Positions 1 to 7,811 of a stretch of DNA of 64,000 bases are shown piece after piece (the stretch's first letter is position 1; the number at the start of each line of letters is the position of its first letter). Made by a program: the position numbers and the translations under genes. Source of the stretch: Agromyces luteolus. Lineage in GTDB: Bacteria > Actinomycetota > Actinomycetes > Actinomycetales > Microbacteriaceae. Under the pieces are notes generated by a model. The model made no database searches. It was not told where the DNA came from and saw only the letters and a program-made list of their open reading frames with translations. Where the stretch lies: positions 1-64,000 of the forward strand of contig NZ_WODA01000023.1 in the NCBI RefSeq assembly GCF_009729855.1, read 5' to 3'.

Positions 1-60
1 ACCTATGTCACGAGACATGAGCGACGTATCACCTGTGACACATGTCGTGAACTCAGACAC

Positions 61-130
61 CCCATCCTCCGCCAAGCAGATGAGCGCCGCGCCCGAAGGG
101 TGTGGCGCTCATCTGCTTCATGGACGCTGC
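61..130. repeat. 70-bp direct repeat, copy 1, containing a hairpin
   Basis: This copy matches 173-242 at 69 of 70 positions. It contains the inverted repeat GCAGATGAGCGCC (76-88) / GGCGCTCATCTGC (104-116), extended by two A:T pairs in this copy. The loop can form its own small stem (CGCCC/GGGTG around GAA), so the whole of 74-118 could fold. It could be a REP-type element or a duplicated terminator. Confidence 0.85.
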
Positions 131-172
131 GATTCGAGGAGGAGGGAGGGCGGAGCCCGACCGACGGGGTCC

Positions 173-242
173 CCCATCCTCCGCCAAGCAGATGAGCGCC
201 GCGCCCGAAGGGTGTGGCGCTCATCTGCGTCATGGACGCTGC
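173..242. repeat. 70-bp direct repeat, copy 2, containing a hairpin
   Basis: This is the second copy of the element at 61-130, offset by 112 bp and differing at one base. The hairpin arms are 188-200 and 216-228. The spacer between the copies is not repeated. Confidence 0.85.
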
Positions 243-396
243 TTCTCGCGCGCCGGGGGCTCTGCGCTTTCCGCCCCCGTACGGGTGTCGCCGCGTTCGT
301 GAGAATCCATCATGATATGTGCAGCCCGACACCACCGCGCTGCAGCGGTTCTGCCGCCCCGTCGGCTCAGCAGACCGTCGCGCGAGAGGGGGAACC

Positions 397-975
397 ATGT
401 CCGGATCGACCCGCCGCCGCGGCCTCGTCGCCGCCGCGGCAGCCGTCGCCTTCGCCGCGACCGTCATCGCCGCGCCTCCCGCGTCGGCTCGTCCCATCGA
501 GCGGGGCACCTTCGTCGACGGCTTCTCGATGACCGACGAGAACTTCTGCGACGCCGGCATCGTCGTCGAGATCGAAGCCGTCCAGGAGGTGCGCTTCCTG
601 TTCAATACCCGCAAGCCCGGGACCGCGCCGTACTGGATCGCGAATGCCTGGGAGACGATCGTCTACTCGAACCTCGAGGGCGACAGCGTCACGGAGGTCA
701 CCCGCCTGGTCGACAAGGACCTCAAGATCACCGACAACGGCGACGGCACGCTCACGATCCTCGTCCTCGCGACCGGCAACACCACGGTGTCGGACGAGTC
801 GGGCAAGGCCATCGCGCGAAACCCCGGCCAGGTGCGGTACGAGTTGCTGATCGACTACGGCGATGACGTCGCCGATCCATCGGACGATGCGTTCCTCGCG
901 TTCCTCGGCCTGGTCAAGGAATCGACCGGGCGCACCGACGACTTCTGCGCCGCGGTCCTTCCTGTTCTCGGGTGA
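397..975 (+). CDS. Secreted protein of unknown function
   Basis: The 192-residue product begins with a clear Sec signal peptide: basic MSGSTRRRG, an alanine-rich core and a likely cut after ASA near residue 31. The mature part is acidic, predicted to be beta-rich, and has only two cysteines (in NFCDAG and DDFCAAV), which could form one disulfide. ATG at 397 is preceded by gagaggggga. An upstream in-frame ATG at 319 would bury the signal peptide and is rejected. I do not recognise the family. It is probably exported and stands alone, with the next gene 69 bp downstream on the same strand. Confidence 0.75.
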   Translation: MSGSTRRRGLVAAAAAVAFAATVIAAPPASARPIERGTFVDGFSMTDENFCDAGIVVEIEAVQEVRFLFNTRKPGTAPYWIANAWETIVYSNLEGDSVTEVTRLVDKDLKITDNGDGTLTILVLATGNTTVSDESGKAIARNPGQVRYELLIDYGDDVADPSDDAFLAFLGLVKESTGRTDDFCAAVLPVLG

Positions 976-1044
976 GCACGGTCATCCCCTCGGGCGCAAG
1001 TCCCCCTTAATGCCGAATGGCGGCGTCGCCGTCGCGGGAACATC

Positions 1045-1662
1045 ATGGTTCCGATGTCTGTGGCAGCGATGAGAACGGGATACGGGGACGCAGGGGACTC
1101 CCGCATCGGCCAGGCAGGGGGCGGGGGTCTCAGGGTGCTCACCCTGAGGCCCCGTCGCTCCTTGACGAGGGCCGTGGGACTTCCCCTGGTCGCCCTGCTG
1201 GTGCCGGTGATCCTCACCGTCGCCTGGCTCGTCTCCCCGCTCGGGAGCGCCGCGGTCGGCCTCACCGCCGCGGTCGTCGTCGTCCTCGCGGCGCTCGGCG
1301 TCGCCGCGTACCTCGGCTACCAGCGCACCGAGGTGGCGGTCAGCCCGCACGGCATCGTCGAGCGCGGGTTCCTCGGCCGCATCCACAGCGTCGCCCGTCG
1401 CGACATGGCGGGCGTCCTCCGCATCGAGACCTATCGGGGCGACACGCTCGAGACCGTGCAGCAGTTGTTCGTCGTCGACGATGACGGGGACTGCCTCTTC
1501 CGCATGCGCGGCACGTTCTGGGACGACCGGTCGCTCGACGTCATCGCCGGGATCCTCGACCTCGAGGAGACGGTGCGCACCGAGCCGGTGACGCTCACCG
1601 AGCTCCGCGAATCCGACCCGCACCTGCTCTACTGGTTCGAGGGTCGCGGCCTCCGCGCCTGA
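1045..1662 (+). CDS. Membrane protein, PH-like cytoplasmic domain
   Basis: The 205-residue protein has two adjacent hydrophobic segments (about residues 47-66 and 71-92), followed by a soluble domain of about 110 residues. The strand-rich pattern of that domain (TEVAVSPHGIVERGFLG, then VARRDMAGVLRIE) resembles the PH-like domains of actinobacterial membrane proteins. That assignment is an inference and no function can be given. The start at 1045 has a gggaa motif just upstream; ATGs at 1054 and 1069 are possible alternatives and would shorten only the N-terminus. Confidence 0.6.
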   Translation: MVPMSVAAMRTGYGDAGDSRIGQAGGGGLRVLTLRPRRSLTRAVGLPLVALLVPVILTVAWLVSPLGSAAVGLTAAVVVVLAALGVAAYLGYQRTEVAVSPHGIVERGFLGRIHSVARRDMAGVLRIETYRGDTLETVQQLFVVDDDGDCLFRMRGTFWDDRSLDVIAGILDLEETVRTEPVTLTELRESDPHLLYWFEGRGLRA

Positions 1663-1695
1663 GGCCTCGTCGCCGAGGGCGGTCCGAGCCGTCGA

Positions 1696-2337
1696 TCAGC
1701 GGGTCGCGATCCCGAAGCGCGGCGCGTCCGGCCGGCTCGACCGCAGCTCGTGGAAGCCCAGCCGCTCGTAGAACGCGCGCGCTCCCACGTTCGCCGGATC
1801 GATCCCGAGATGCAGGGCGGCCACGCCGCGCTCGGCCAGCGCAGCTCGGAGCGTGTCGATCAGGCGTCGACCGAGTCCGCGGCCCTGCAGCTCGGGGAGC
1901 AGGTCGATGTGCAGGTGCGCCGGGTAGTCGTCGAGCTCCGGGATCCGCAAGCGCTCGGGACCGGCGCCGTCGGCGACCAGCTGCGCCTCCGTGTAGGCGG
2001 GTCGATGCCCGGTCGGCGGCCCCGCGACCGGGTGCCGCTCACGGAACCCCGGAGCCCATTCGCGCGCGTACCAGTCGATGAAGTCGCCGGTGTCGGCGAT
2101 GCCGAGGACGTAGCCCGCGACCCGTCCGTCGAGCTCGACGACGAAGGCGAGGTCGGGCGCGTACTCGACGTACGGGAGCGCGTAGACCTCGGGCATCAGG
2201 CCGTCGTCCGAGTAGACGCCCGTCGCGTCGCCGCCCGCGGCCGCGGTCCGCAGGCAGACGTCCGCGACGCCGGGCCGATCGTCCTCGCGATAGGGGCGGA
2301 TGACCGCCTCCCCGGCGACCGCGTCCGGACGACTCAC
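1696..2337 (-). CDS. GNAT-family N-acetyltransferase
   Basis: The 213-residue protein is a GCN5-related acetyltransferase. The acetyl-CoA binding motif A is seen as HIDLLPELQGRGLGRRLI (the RGxGxR/L loop), followed by LGIDPANVGARAFYERLGF, the typical C-terminal motif B. The N-terminus (VIRPYREDDRPGVADVCLRT) is standard for the fold. The acceptor is unknown, but the length and layout resemble acetyltransferases encoded beside glycoside genes. The GTG start at 2337 overlaps the stop of the upstream HerA-like gene as GTGA, so the two are probably translationally coupled. Confidence 0.85.
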   Translation of the reverse strand: MSRPDAVAGEAVIRPYREDDRPGVADVCLRTAAAGGDATGVYSDDGLMPEVYALPYVEYAPDLAFVVELDGRVAGYVLGIADTGDFIDWYAREWAPGFRERHPVAGPPTGHRPAYTEAQLVADGAGPERLRIPELDDYPAHLHIDLLPELQGRGLGRRLIDTLRAALAERGVAALHLGIDPANVGARAFYERLGFHELRSSRPDAPRFGIATR

Positions 2338-4220
2338 TTGCGCTTCGCCATGCCGAAGAGCCCCGTGAGCACCTGCGTAATGACCTTCTGCGTGGTCTTC
2401 GAGCCGAGCACCTCCTCGAGCGCCGACCGCTGCGGGGTCCGCGAGCGCGAGCGTGAGGAGGTCTGCTTCATGAGCCGGTCGTACTCGGCCTGCGCCTTCT
2501 TCTCGGCCTTCGCCTGGTCGGCCTCGATCTTGGCCTGCATCTTCGCGTACTCGGCGTCGGCCTTCGCCTTCGCATCGGCGGCGTCGGCCGCGTCCGCCGC
2601 GGCCGCGGCATCCGCCATTCGCCTGGTCAGGAGCTCGTGGGCGGACTCGCGGTCGATCGCGGTGCCGTACTTCGCGATGAGGGCGGATGCCGCGACGGCG
2701 GCGTCGATCGCGGCATCCGGGCTCGGCGACATCGACGCCTGCGGCGCGCGCAACCGCGTCCAGGCGACCGGGCTCGGAGCCCCCTTCTCGTTCATGACGG
2801 TCACGATCGCCTCCCCCGTGCCGAGGACGGTGAGGGTCTCCTCGAGGTCGTATCCCGAGTTCGGGTAGGTGGAGACGGTCGCCCGGAGCGCCTTCGCGTC
2901 GTCCGGCGTGAAGGCGCGCAGCTGGTGCTGCACGCGCGAGCCGAGCTGCGCGAGCACGTCGCCCGGCACGTCCTTCGGGGTCTGCGTGACGAAGAAGACG
3001 CCGACGCCCTTCGAGCGGATGAGCCGCACGGTCTGCACGACCTGCGCGAGGAACTCCTTCGACGCGTCGCGGAAGAGCAGGTGCGCCTCGTCGAAGAAGA
3101 ACACGAGCTTGGGCCGGTCGAGGTCGCCGACCTCGGGCAGGCCGGCGTAGAGGTCGGCGAGCAGCCACATGAGGAACGTCGAGTACAGCGCGGGCTTGTC
3201 GGCGACGCCGGGCACCTCGAGGAGGCTGATGACACCGCGCCCGTCGGCGGCGGTGCGGAGGAACTCGGCCGTGTCGATCTCGGGTTCGCCGAAGAAGACG
3301 TCGGCACCCTGGTCGGCGAACGTGATGAGCTCGCGCAGGATGACGCCGACCGTGGCCTTCGACAGGCCGCCGAGCCCCTCGAGCTCGCCCTTGCCCTCGT
3401 CGCTCACGAGGTAGGCGAGCACCGCGCGCAGGTCGTCGAGGTCGAGGAGGGCGAGGCCGTTCCTGTTCGCGTAGTGGAAGACGAGGCCGAGGCTCGACTC
3501 CTGCGTCTCGTTGAGCCCGAGCACCTTGCCGAGCAGCAGCGGGCCGAAGCCCGAGATGGTCGCGCGGATCGGCACGCCCCGGCCGACGCCGCCGAGCGAG
3601 AAGAACTCGGTGGGGAAGCTCGCCGCCTCCCACGCCTGCCCGATGCCGTCGGTGCGCTTCAGCAGCCTCTCGCTGCTCGTGCCGGGCGTCGCGACGCCCG
3701 AGAGGTCGCCCTTGATGTCCGCCGCGAACACGGCGACGCCGGCCGCGGCGAGCTGCTCCGCGAGCACCTGGATGGTGCGGGTCTTGCCCGTTCCGGTCGC
3801 ACCGGCGACGAGGCCGTGGCGGTTCGTCATCGCGAGCGGGATGCGCACGGGCACGTCGGGCATGGCCTCGCCGTTGACGAGCGCGCCCATCTCGAGCGCG
3901 GTGCCCTCGAAGGCGTAACCCGCGCGGATGCGGTCGACCTCGTCCGCGTCGAGCGGCCCGTCGGCCGTCGGCGGGGCGGATGCCGCGGGCGCGGCCGGTT
4001 CGGCGGGAGCCGCCGTTCGGGCGGTCGACGTGCCATCCGGCGCGTCGTCCGATCCGGGGGCGGACGCGGCATCCGTCGCCGCCTCGGCCGCGGCCTTCGC
4101 GAGCGCGGCCGCCTCCTCGGCCTTGCGGATCGCCTCCGCGGCCTGCTCCTGCAGCGCCGCCGCCGCTGCCGCTGCGGCCTCGGCCGCCTCCCGTGCCCGC
4201 TTCACCGCGTCGTCCGACAT
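2334..4220 (-). CDS. HerA-like ATPase (DUF853 family)
   Basis: The 628-residue protein has an alanine/glutamate-rich coiled N-terminus (residues 1-55) and a low-complexity Ala/Pro linker (to about 90). The RecA-type ATPase core follows, with Walker A GATGTGKT (140-147), Walker B LVFFFDEAHLLF, and later VFFVTQTPKDVP. A second coiled coil (about 560-600) and a lysine-rich tail finish it. This is the DUF853 branch of HerA/FtsK-like ATPases; the family is annotated as helicase-like, but the cellular role is unsettled. The start at 4220 gives a 49-bp divergent spacer to the kinase gene. It is coupled to the downstream acetyltransferase. Confidence 0.85.
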   Translation of the reverse strand: MSDDAVKRAREAAEAAAAAAAALQEQAAEAIRKAEEAAALAKAAAEAATDAASAPGSDDAPDGTSTARTAAPAEPAAPAASAPPTADGPLDADEVDRIRAGYAFEGTALEMGALVNGEAMPDVPVRIPLAMTNRHGLVAGATGTGKTRTIQVLAEQLAAAGVAVFAADIKGDLSGVATPGTSSERLLKRTDGIGQAWEAASFPTEFFSLGGVGRGVPIRATISGFGPLLLGKVLGLNETQESSLGLVFHYANRNGLALLDLDDLRAVLAYLVSDEGKGELEGLGGLSKATVGVILRELITFADQGADVFFGEPEIDTAEFLRTAADGRGVISLLEVPGVADKPALYSTFLMWLLADLYAGLPEVGDLDRPKLVFFFDEAHLLFRDASKEFLAQVVQTVRLIRSKGVGVFFVTQTPKDVPGDVLAQLGSRVQHQLRAFTPDDAKALRATVSTYPNSGYDLEETLTVLGTGEAIVTVMNEKGAPSPVAWTRLRAPQASMSPSPDAAIDAAVAASALIAKYGTAIDRESAHELLTRRMADAAAAADAADAADAKAKADAEYAKMQAKIEADQAKAEKKAQAEYDRLMKQTSSRSRSRTPQRSALEEVLGSKTTQKVITQVLTGLFGMAKRK

Positions 4221-4269
4221 GGGCCCGATCCTAACGGCGCTCCGGGCGTCGCGCCGGGATACTGGGCGG

Positions 4270-5121
4270 GTGAGCGATCTCGGTCCGGTCGACCCCGGGA
4301 GAGCCGACGAAGCCGCGTGGCTGCGGCGGTGGCGGCTCCGTCCCGACGGCGAGCCTGCGACGACGACGACGAGTCGCCTCATCCCCGTCCGCACCGAGGA
4401 CGACGTGCCGGCGATCCTCAAGGTCGCGCACGAGTCGGAGGAGGCGCGCGGGGCGGCGCTGCTCGTCGCGCTCGACGGTCACGGCGCGGTCCGCGTCATC
4501 CGTCGCGACCACCGCGCGCTGCTCATCGAGCGGGCGATGGGGCCGCGCGACCTGGTCGCGATGGTCCGCGCGGGCGAGGACGACGAGGCCACCCGCATCG
4601 TCTGCGGGGTGGCCGACCGCCTCCACGCCGAGACCGACCGGGTGCTCGGGCTGGCCGATCCGCCACCGCTCGTCCCGCTCGAGGACTGGTTCCGCCAGCT
4701 CTTCGCGAACGCCGACGGGCTCGGGCCGCTGCACCGCGCCGGCGCGGATCTCGCGCGGCGCCGGCTCGACGACGACCGCGAGCCCGTCGTGCTGCACGGC
4801 GACCTGCACCACGGCAACGTGCTCGACTTCGGCGAGCGCGGCTGGCTCGCGATCGACCCGAAGGGCCTCGTCGGCGACGCCGAGTTCGACGTGTGCAACC
4901 TGCTGTGCAACCCGTCGCACGAGCGCGCGCTCATGCCGGGCCGGCTCGCGCGTCAGTTCGCGGTCGCCGTGGAGGCGACGGGCTTCGAGGCCCGGCGGCT
5001 GCGCGACTGGCTCGTGGCGTGGAGCGCGCTGTCTTCGACGTGGTTCGAGCTCGACGGCCGGCCCGAGCGGGCCGAGTCGGCCGCGCGCATCGGGGAGACG
5101 GCCGCCGGGCTCGCGGTCTGA
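4270..5121 (+). CDS. Aminoglycoside/streptomycin-type phosphotransferase (APH family)
   Basis: The 283-residue kinase-like protein has the APH catalytic motif VVLHGDLHHGNVLDF (catalytic Asp in HGDLHHGN) and the metal-binding IDPKGLVGDAEFD. It most resembles the APH(6)/streptomycin 6-kinase branch, whose members phosphorylate a sugar hydroxyl using ATP. In soil actinobacteria many such genes are not proven resistance genes, so the substrate remains open. The GTG start at 4270 is used because it opens directly after the divergent promoter region. It stands alone, and the rhodanese gene converges on it 16 bp downstream. Confidence 0.8.
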   Translation: MSDLGPVDPGRADEAAWLRRWRLRPDGEPATTTTSRLIPVRTEDDVPAILKVAHESEEARGAALLVALDGHGAVRVIRRDHRALLIERAMGPRDLVAMVRAGEDDEATRIVCGVADRLHAETDRVLGLADPPPLVPLEDWFRQLFANADGLGPLHRAGADLARRRLDDDREPVVLHGDLHHGNVLDFGERGWLAIDPKGLVGDAEFDVCNLLCNPSHERALMPGRLARQFAVAVEATGFEARRLRDWLVAWSALSSTWFELDGRPERAESAARIGETAAGLAV

Positions 5122-5137
5122 CGCGCGAACGCGGCGG

Positions 5138-5563
5138 CTACCGCACGATCGGCAGCCCCGTGGCATCCGCCGCCTGCTGCATCGAGCCGGCGTCGGTGAC
5201 GTCGAGGCCGGCGCCCTCCATGAGCGCGGTGGCCTGGGCGGAGCGGTTGCCCGACTTGCAGTAGACGACGTAGTCGCCCTCGGCGTCGAGGGCCGGGATC
5301 TCCGCGGCGAGCTGCCCCGAGGTGAGGTCGAGGTTGACGGCGCCCTCGAGGTGGCCGGCGGCGTACTCGGCCGGCGTGCGCACGTCGACGACGACGGTGT
5401 CGGCGCCGAGGTCGATGGGCTCGGTCGAGGCGCAGCCGACGAGGGCGAGCGCGGCGGCCGCGACCCCGGCGGCGAGGGCCGCGCGGATGCCTCGGGCCGG
5501 GCGCGCGGGACGATCGGATCGGGTCGCCGTGGCGCCCGGGGAACGGTGAATCGTGGTCTCCAT
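5138..5563 (-). CDS. Rhodanese-domain lipoprotein
   Basis: The 141-residue product has a basic N-terminus, a hydrophobic stretch and a lipobox LVGC with Cys44, so it should be a lipid-anchored extracytoplasmic protein. A single rhodanese domain follows (VVVDVRTPAEYAAGHLEGAVNLD) with the active-site loop CKSGNRS, catalytic Cys102. Rhodaneses carry persulfide sulfur on this cysteine. The gene diverges from thioredoxin across a 44-bp spacer holding an ATACCC...GGGTAT palindrome. A TATTAT -10 box (5576-5571, minus strand) ends 7 nt before the ATG, and no ribosome binding site is visible, so the mRNA is probably leaderless. Confidence 0.88.
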   Translation of the reverse strand: METTIHRSPGATATRSDRPARPARGIRAALAAGVAAAALALVGCASTEPIDLGADTVVVDVRTPAEYAAGHLEGAVNLDLTSGQLAAEIPALDAEGDYVVYCKSGNRSAQATALMEGAGLDVTDAGSMQQAADATGLPIVR

Positions 5564-5573
5564 GCGATGAATA

Positions 5574-5588
5574 ATACCCTAGGGGTAT
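5574..5588. promoter_or_regulatory. CsoR/CstR-type operator between divergent leaderless promoters
   Basis: The palindrome is ATACCC-TAG-GGGTAT: perfect 6-bp half-sites with a 3-bp centre. It overlaps the minus-strand -10 box TATTAT (5571-5576) and lies just upstream of the extended -10 TGCTAGAAT (5593-5601) of thioredoxin. CsoR-family repressors, including the persulfide sensor CstR, bind sites with ATACCC/GGGTAT half-sites (from memory of the family). The regulator gene itself is not in the window. Confidence 0.75.
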
Positions 5589-5607
5589 CTCATGCTAGAA
5601 TCGCCGC

Positions 5608-5985
5608 ATGGCCTCCGTGAACATCACCCACGACACCATCGAGTCCACCATCAAGGACAACGACATCGTGCTCCTCGACTTCTGGGCGGAGTGGTGCGGC
5701 CCATGCCGCATGTTCGCCCCGATCTTCGAGTCGGCATCGGAGCAGCACACCGACGTCGTCTTCGGCAAGGTCGACACCGAGGCCGAGCAGGCGCTCGCCG
5801 CGGGCTTCCGCATCACCTCCATCCCGACGCTCGTCGTCTTCCGCGAGGGCATCATCGTCTTCGCGCAGCCGGGCGCGCTGAACGGCGCCCAGCTCGAGCA
5901 GGTCATCGAGGGCACGAAGGCGCTCGACATGGACGACGTGCGCCGCCAGCTCGCCGAGCAGCAGGCCGCCGCCGCGCAGGCGTGA
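5608..5985 (+). CDS. trxA: Thioredoxin
   Basis: The 125-residue thioredoxin has the active site WCGPC (29-33) in the usual FWAEWCGPC context and the cis-proline loop TSIPTLVVF. It reduces disulfides, and in this context probably persulfides on the rhodanese or its targets, in the cytoplasm. A C-terminal extension (DDVRRQLAEQQAAAAQA) is a little longer than usual. TAGAAT (5596-5601) ends 6 nt before the ATG with no Shine-Dalgarno sequence, so translation is likely leaderless. The stop overlaps the GTG start of the next gene (GTGA). Confidence 0.93.
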   Translation: MASVNITHDTIESTIKDNDIVLLDFWAEWCGPCRMFAPIFESASEQHTDVVFGKVDTEAEQALAAGFRITSIPTLVVFREGIIVFAQPGALNGAQLEQVIEGTKALDMDDVRRQLAEQQAAAAQA

Positions 5986-6257
5986 ACCGCCTCGCCCGCT
6001 CGCTCGCCTCGCGCTCGTGCGCGGTGAGCCGCGGCGAACGGGTGCTCCGCGGCGTCATCGCGGTGCTCCTCGCCGCGTTCGCGGCATCCAACCTCGACAA
6101 CCTCTGGTGCGCGATCCCGGCGGGGATCTGCTCGACGTTCCTGGCGATCGGCGCGGTCACCGGATGGTGCCCGACCGACCTGCTCTCGCGTTCCGCAGTG
6201 GAGACCGAGCCGAACGTGCTCGGCTACCCCGAGGCGCGGCGCGAGCTGCTGGGCTGA
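5982..6257 (+). CDS. YgaP-type (DUF2892) membrane protein
   Basis: The 91-residue protein has two hydrophobic helices and the family pattern SRGERVLRGVIAVLL ... GAVTGWCPTDLL. This matches the DUF2892 transmembrane domain, which in E. coli YgaP is fused to a rhodanese domain. Here the two parts are separate genes in one divergon. The GTG start at 5982 overlaps the thioredoxin stop as GTGA, implying coupling. Two cysteines (WCAIPAG and GWCP) sit near the membrane and could handle thiols; that is inference. Confidence 0.82.
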   Translation: MNRLARSLASRSCAVSRGERVLRGVIAVLLAAFAASNLDNLWCAIPAGICSTFLAIGAVTGWCPTDLLSRSAVETEPNVLGYPEARRELLG

Positions 6258-6260
6258 ACG

Positions 6261-6284
6261 GCCCGGCTCCCGCCCCCGCCGGGC
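6261..6284 (+). terminator. Possible terminator hairpin after the thioredoxin operon
   Basis: GCCCGG and CCGGGC arms are separated by a C-rich loop, directly after the stop of the YgaP-type gene. There is no T-tract, so termination by this hairpin alone is uncertain. Confidence 0.4.
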
Positions 6285-6297
6285 GTACGCTGGGCGC

Positions 6298-7176
6298 ATG
6301 ATGACGGACGAGCCGCTCATCGGCCCGGTCGAGGCGCCCGACCTGCACGTGATGTCGTTCAACATCCGCCGGCGGATGCCGCGGAACCGCCCGGGCAGCC
6401 CCGACCGCTGGGCGACGCGCAAGCCGTTGCTCCGCCGCCTCCTCGCGGCCGAACGGCCGACCGTGCTCGGCGTGCAGGAGGCGCTCGGCGAACAGGTCGA
6501 GGTGGTCGGCGCCGCCCTCGGCGGGAGCCACCGCTGGGTGGGCACCGGTCGCGACCCCGGTGGTCACGGCGAGGCGTGCCCGGTGTACTACGACGCCGAG
6601 CGGCTCGAACTCACCGAATGGCGGCAGCTCGCGCTCTCCGCCACGCCCGACGAGCACGGCTCGCGCTCCTGGGGCAACCTCACACGGCGCCTCGTGGTCG
6701 CCGCCGACTTCACCGACCGCGAGACCGGTAGGCGCCTGCACGTCCTCAACACGCACCTCGACCACCTCTCGCGTCGCTCGCGCCTGCAGTCCGCGCTCAT
6801 GATCGCCGGGCTCGCGCACACCGCCCACCTCGACGATCCCGGGGCGGCGATCGTGGTCACCGGCGACTTCAACGCCGACGAGCGATCCGCGGTGCACCGC
6901 CGGCTCACGGGCGACGGCGTGCTGCGAGACGCCTGGGACGCGGCCGCCGATCGGCTCACGCCCGAGTGGGGCACGTTCTCGAACTACGGCCCGCGACGGC
7001 GCGGTGGTCGCCGGATCGACCTGATCCTGGTCGGCGGCACCGCCGCGGTCACGCACGCCGGGATCAACGCGGCGAGGTTCGAGGGCCGCGCGGCCTCCGA
7101 TCACGAGCCCGTGCAGGCGGTGCTGCGGCACCGCGCCGACCACGAGGCGGTCGACCGTCGTCAGGAGGCAGGGTGA
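6298..7176 (+). CDS. Endonuclease/exonuclease/phosphatase-family hydrolase
   Basis: The 292-residue protein shows the EEP (DNase I-like) metallophosphodiesterase motifs in order: VMSFNIR (Asn22), GVQEAL (metal Glu61), LNTHLDH, VTGDFNAD and the C-terminal SDHEPVQAVL with the catalytic Asp-His pair. No signal peptide is seen, so it is probably cytoplasmic. The substrate (sugar phosphate, lipid or nucleic acid) cannot be told from sequence. A TACGCT box ends 6 nt before the ATG, so this may also be leaderless. Its stop overlaps the next ATG (TGATG). Confidence 0.85.
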   Translation: MMTDEPLIGPVEAPDLHVMSFNIRRRMPRNRPGSPDRWATRKPLLRRLLAAERPTVLGVQEALGEQVEVVGAALGGSHRWVGTGRDPGGHGEACPVYYDAERLELTEWRQLALSATPDEHGSRSWGNLTRRLVVAADFTDRETGRRLHVLNTHLDHLSRRSRLQSALMIAGLAHTAHLDDPGAAIVVTGDFNADERSAVHRRLTGDGVLRDAWDAAADRLTPEWGTFSNYGPRRRGGRRIDLILVGGTAAVTHAGINAARFEGRAASDHEPVQAVLRHRADHEAVDRRQEAG

Positions 7177-7778
7177 TGCGGAGCATCTGGAGCGGACTCA
7201 CGCGTCGGGCGGAGGGCCCCGGCGAGATCGCGGCCGACGTGCTGCGCCTCATCGCCCTGGTCTGCATCCCGATCGCCGGGATCGGCTGGGGTCCGCTCGG
7301 GCTCGTCAGCCTCGCGTTCGTCTCGGCGGCCATGGTGATCCCGCGGCTCCTGCACGTGCGGCCGGCGCTCGACCTCTCGTTCGGCGTCATCGCACTCGTC
7401 TCCGTCTGGAGCAGCGTGACCGACCTCTACGTGAGCGTCCGCTGGTGGGACATCCCGATGCACTTCCTCATGAACGGGCTCGCCGCCGTGATCGCGGTGC
7501 TCCTGTTCGCGCGCCTCCGGCTCATCGCCGACCCGCAGCGACTCCCCCGCCCGGTCCTCGCCGCCGTCCTGGTCACGACGGCGTTCGGCCTCGGTCTCGC
7601 GGTCATCTGGGAGGTCTTCGAGTGGTTCGGCAAGAACTTCATCGACGACGAGATCTACGTCGACTACCGCGACACGATCGGCGACCTGGTGTGGGGCGGG
7701 CTGGGCTCGGCGCTCGGCGGGCTGGCCCTGCCGGTGCTCGCACCCAAGCCGGAACGGGCGGCCGTCGGCAACTCGTGA
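7176..7778 (+). CDS. DUF2238-like integral membrane protein
   Basis: The 200-residue protein has about five to six membrane segments. Conserved polar residues sit inside the bilayer (WWDIPMHFLMNG, then AVIWEVFEWFGKNF and DTIGDLVWGGLG). The HF...WE..EW...DT..D pattern resembles the DUF2238/YjdF group, whose function is unknown. ATG 7176 overlaps the stop of the EEP gene, so the two are probably one operon. GTG at 7173 is an alternative start one codon upstream. Confidence 0.7.
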   Translation: MRSIWSGLTRRAEGPGEIAADVLRLIALVCIPIAGIGWGPLGLVSLAFVSAAMVIPRLLHVRPALDLSFGVIALVSVWSSVTDLYVSVRWWDIPMHFLMNGLAAVIAVLLFARLRLIADPQRLPRPVLAAVLVTTAFGLGLAVIWEVFEWFGKNFIDDEIYVDYRDTIGDLVWGGLGSALGGLALPVLAPKPERAAVGNS

Positions 7779-7811
7779 ACCGGCGGTCCGACGAGCGGCC
7801 GGGCCCGAGCA

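Larger units (their letters stand above)
1..396. other. Intergenic region with duplicated hairpin, no gene seen
   Basis: I see no convincing gene here; the open frames on both strands are arginine/serine-rich and simply read through the repeats. The stretch holds an imperfect inverted repeat at 9-50, two copies of a 70-bp element (61-130 and 173-242), and the ribosome binding site (gagaggggga) of the next gene at about 384-393. The left neighbour lies outside the window. Confidence 0.6.

Noticed and set aside
3..614. Long minus-strand frame reading through the duplicated hairpin, with repeated peptide segments
   Set aside because: The peptide repeats only reflect the DNA repeat. The frame is Arg/Ser-rich, has no start signal and overlaps the secreted-protein gene on the other strand.
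4270..5121. True streptomycin resistance gene
   Set aside because: Only family motifs are visible. APH-like kinases in soil actinobacteria often have other substrates, so resistance was not claimed.
2637..5264. Very long plus-strand frame across the HerA-like and kinase genes
   Set aside because: It is an antisense shadow of GC-rich coding DNA. Composition is dominated by Arg/Glu/Gly and no domain is seen.
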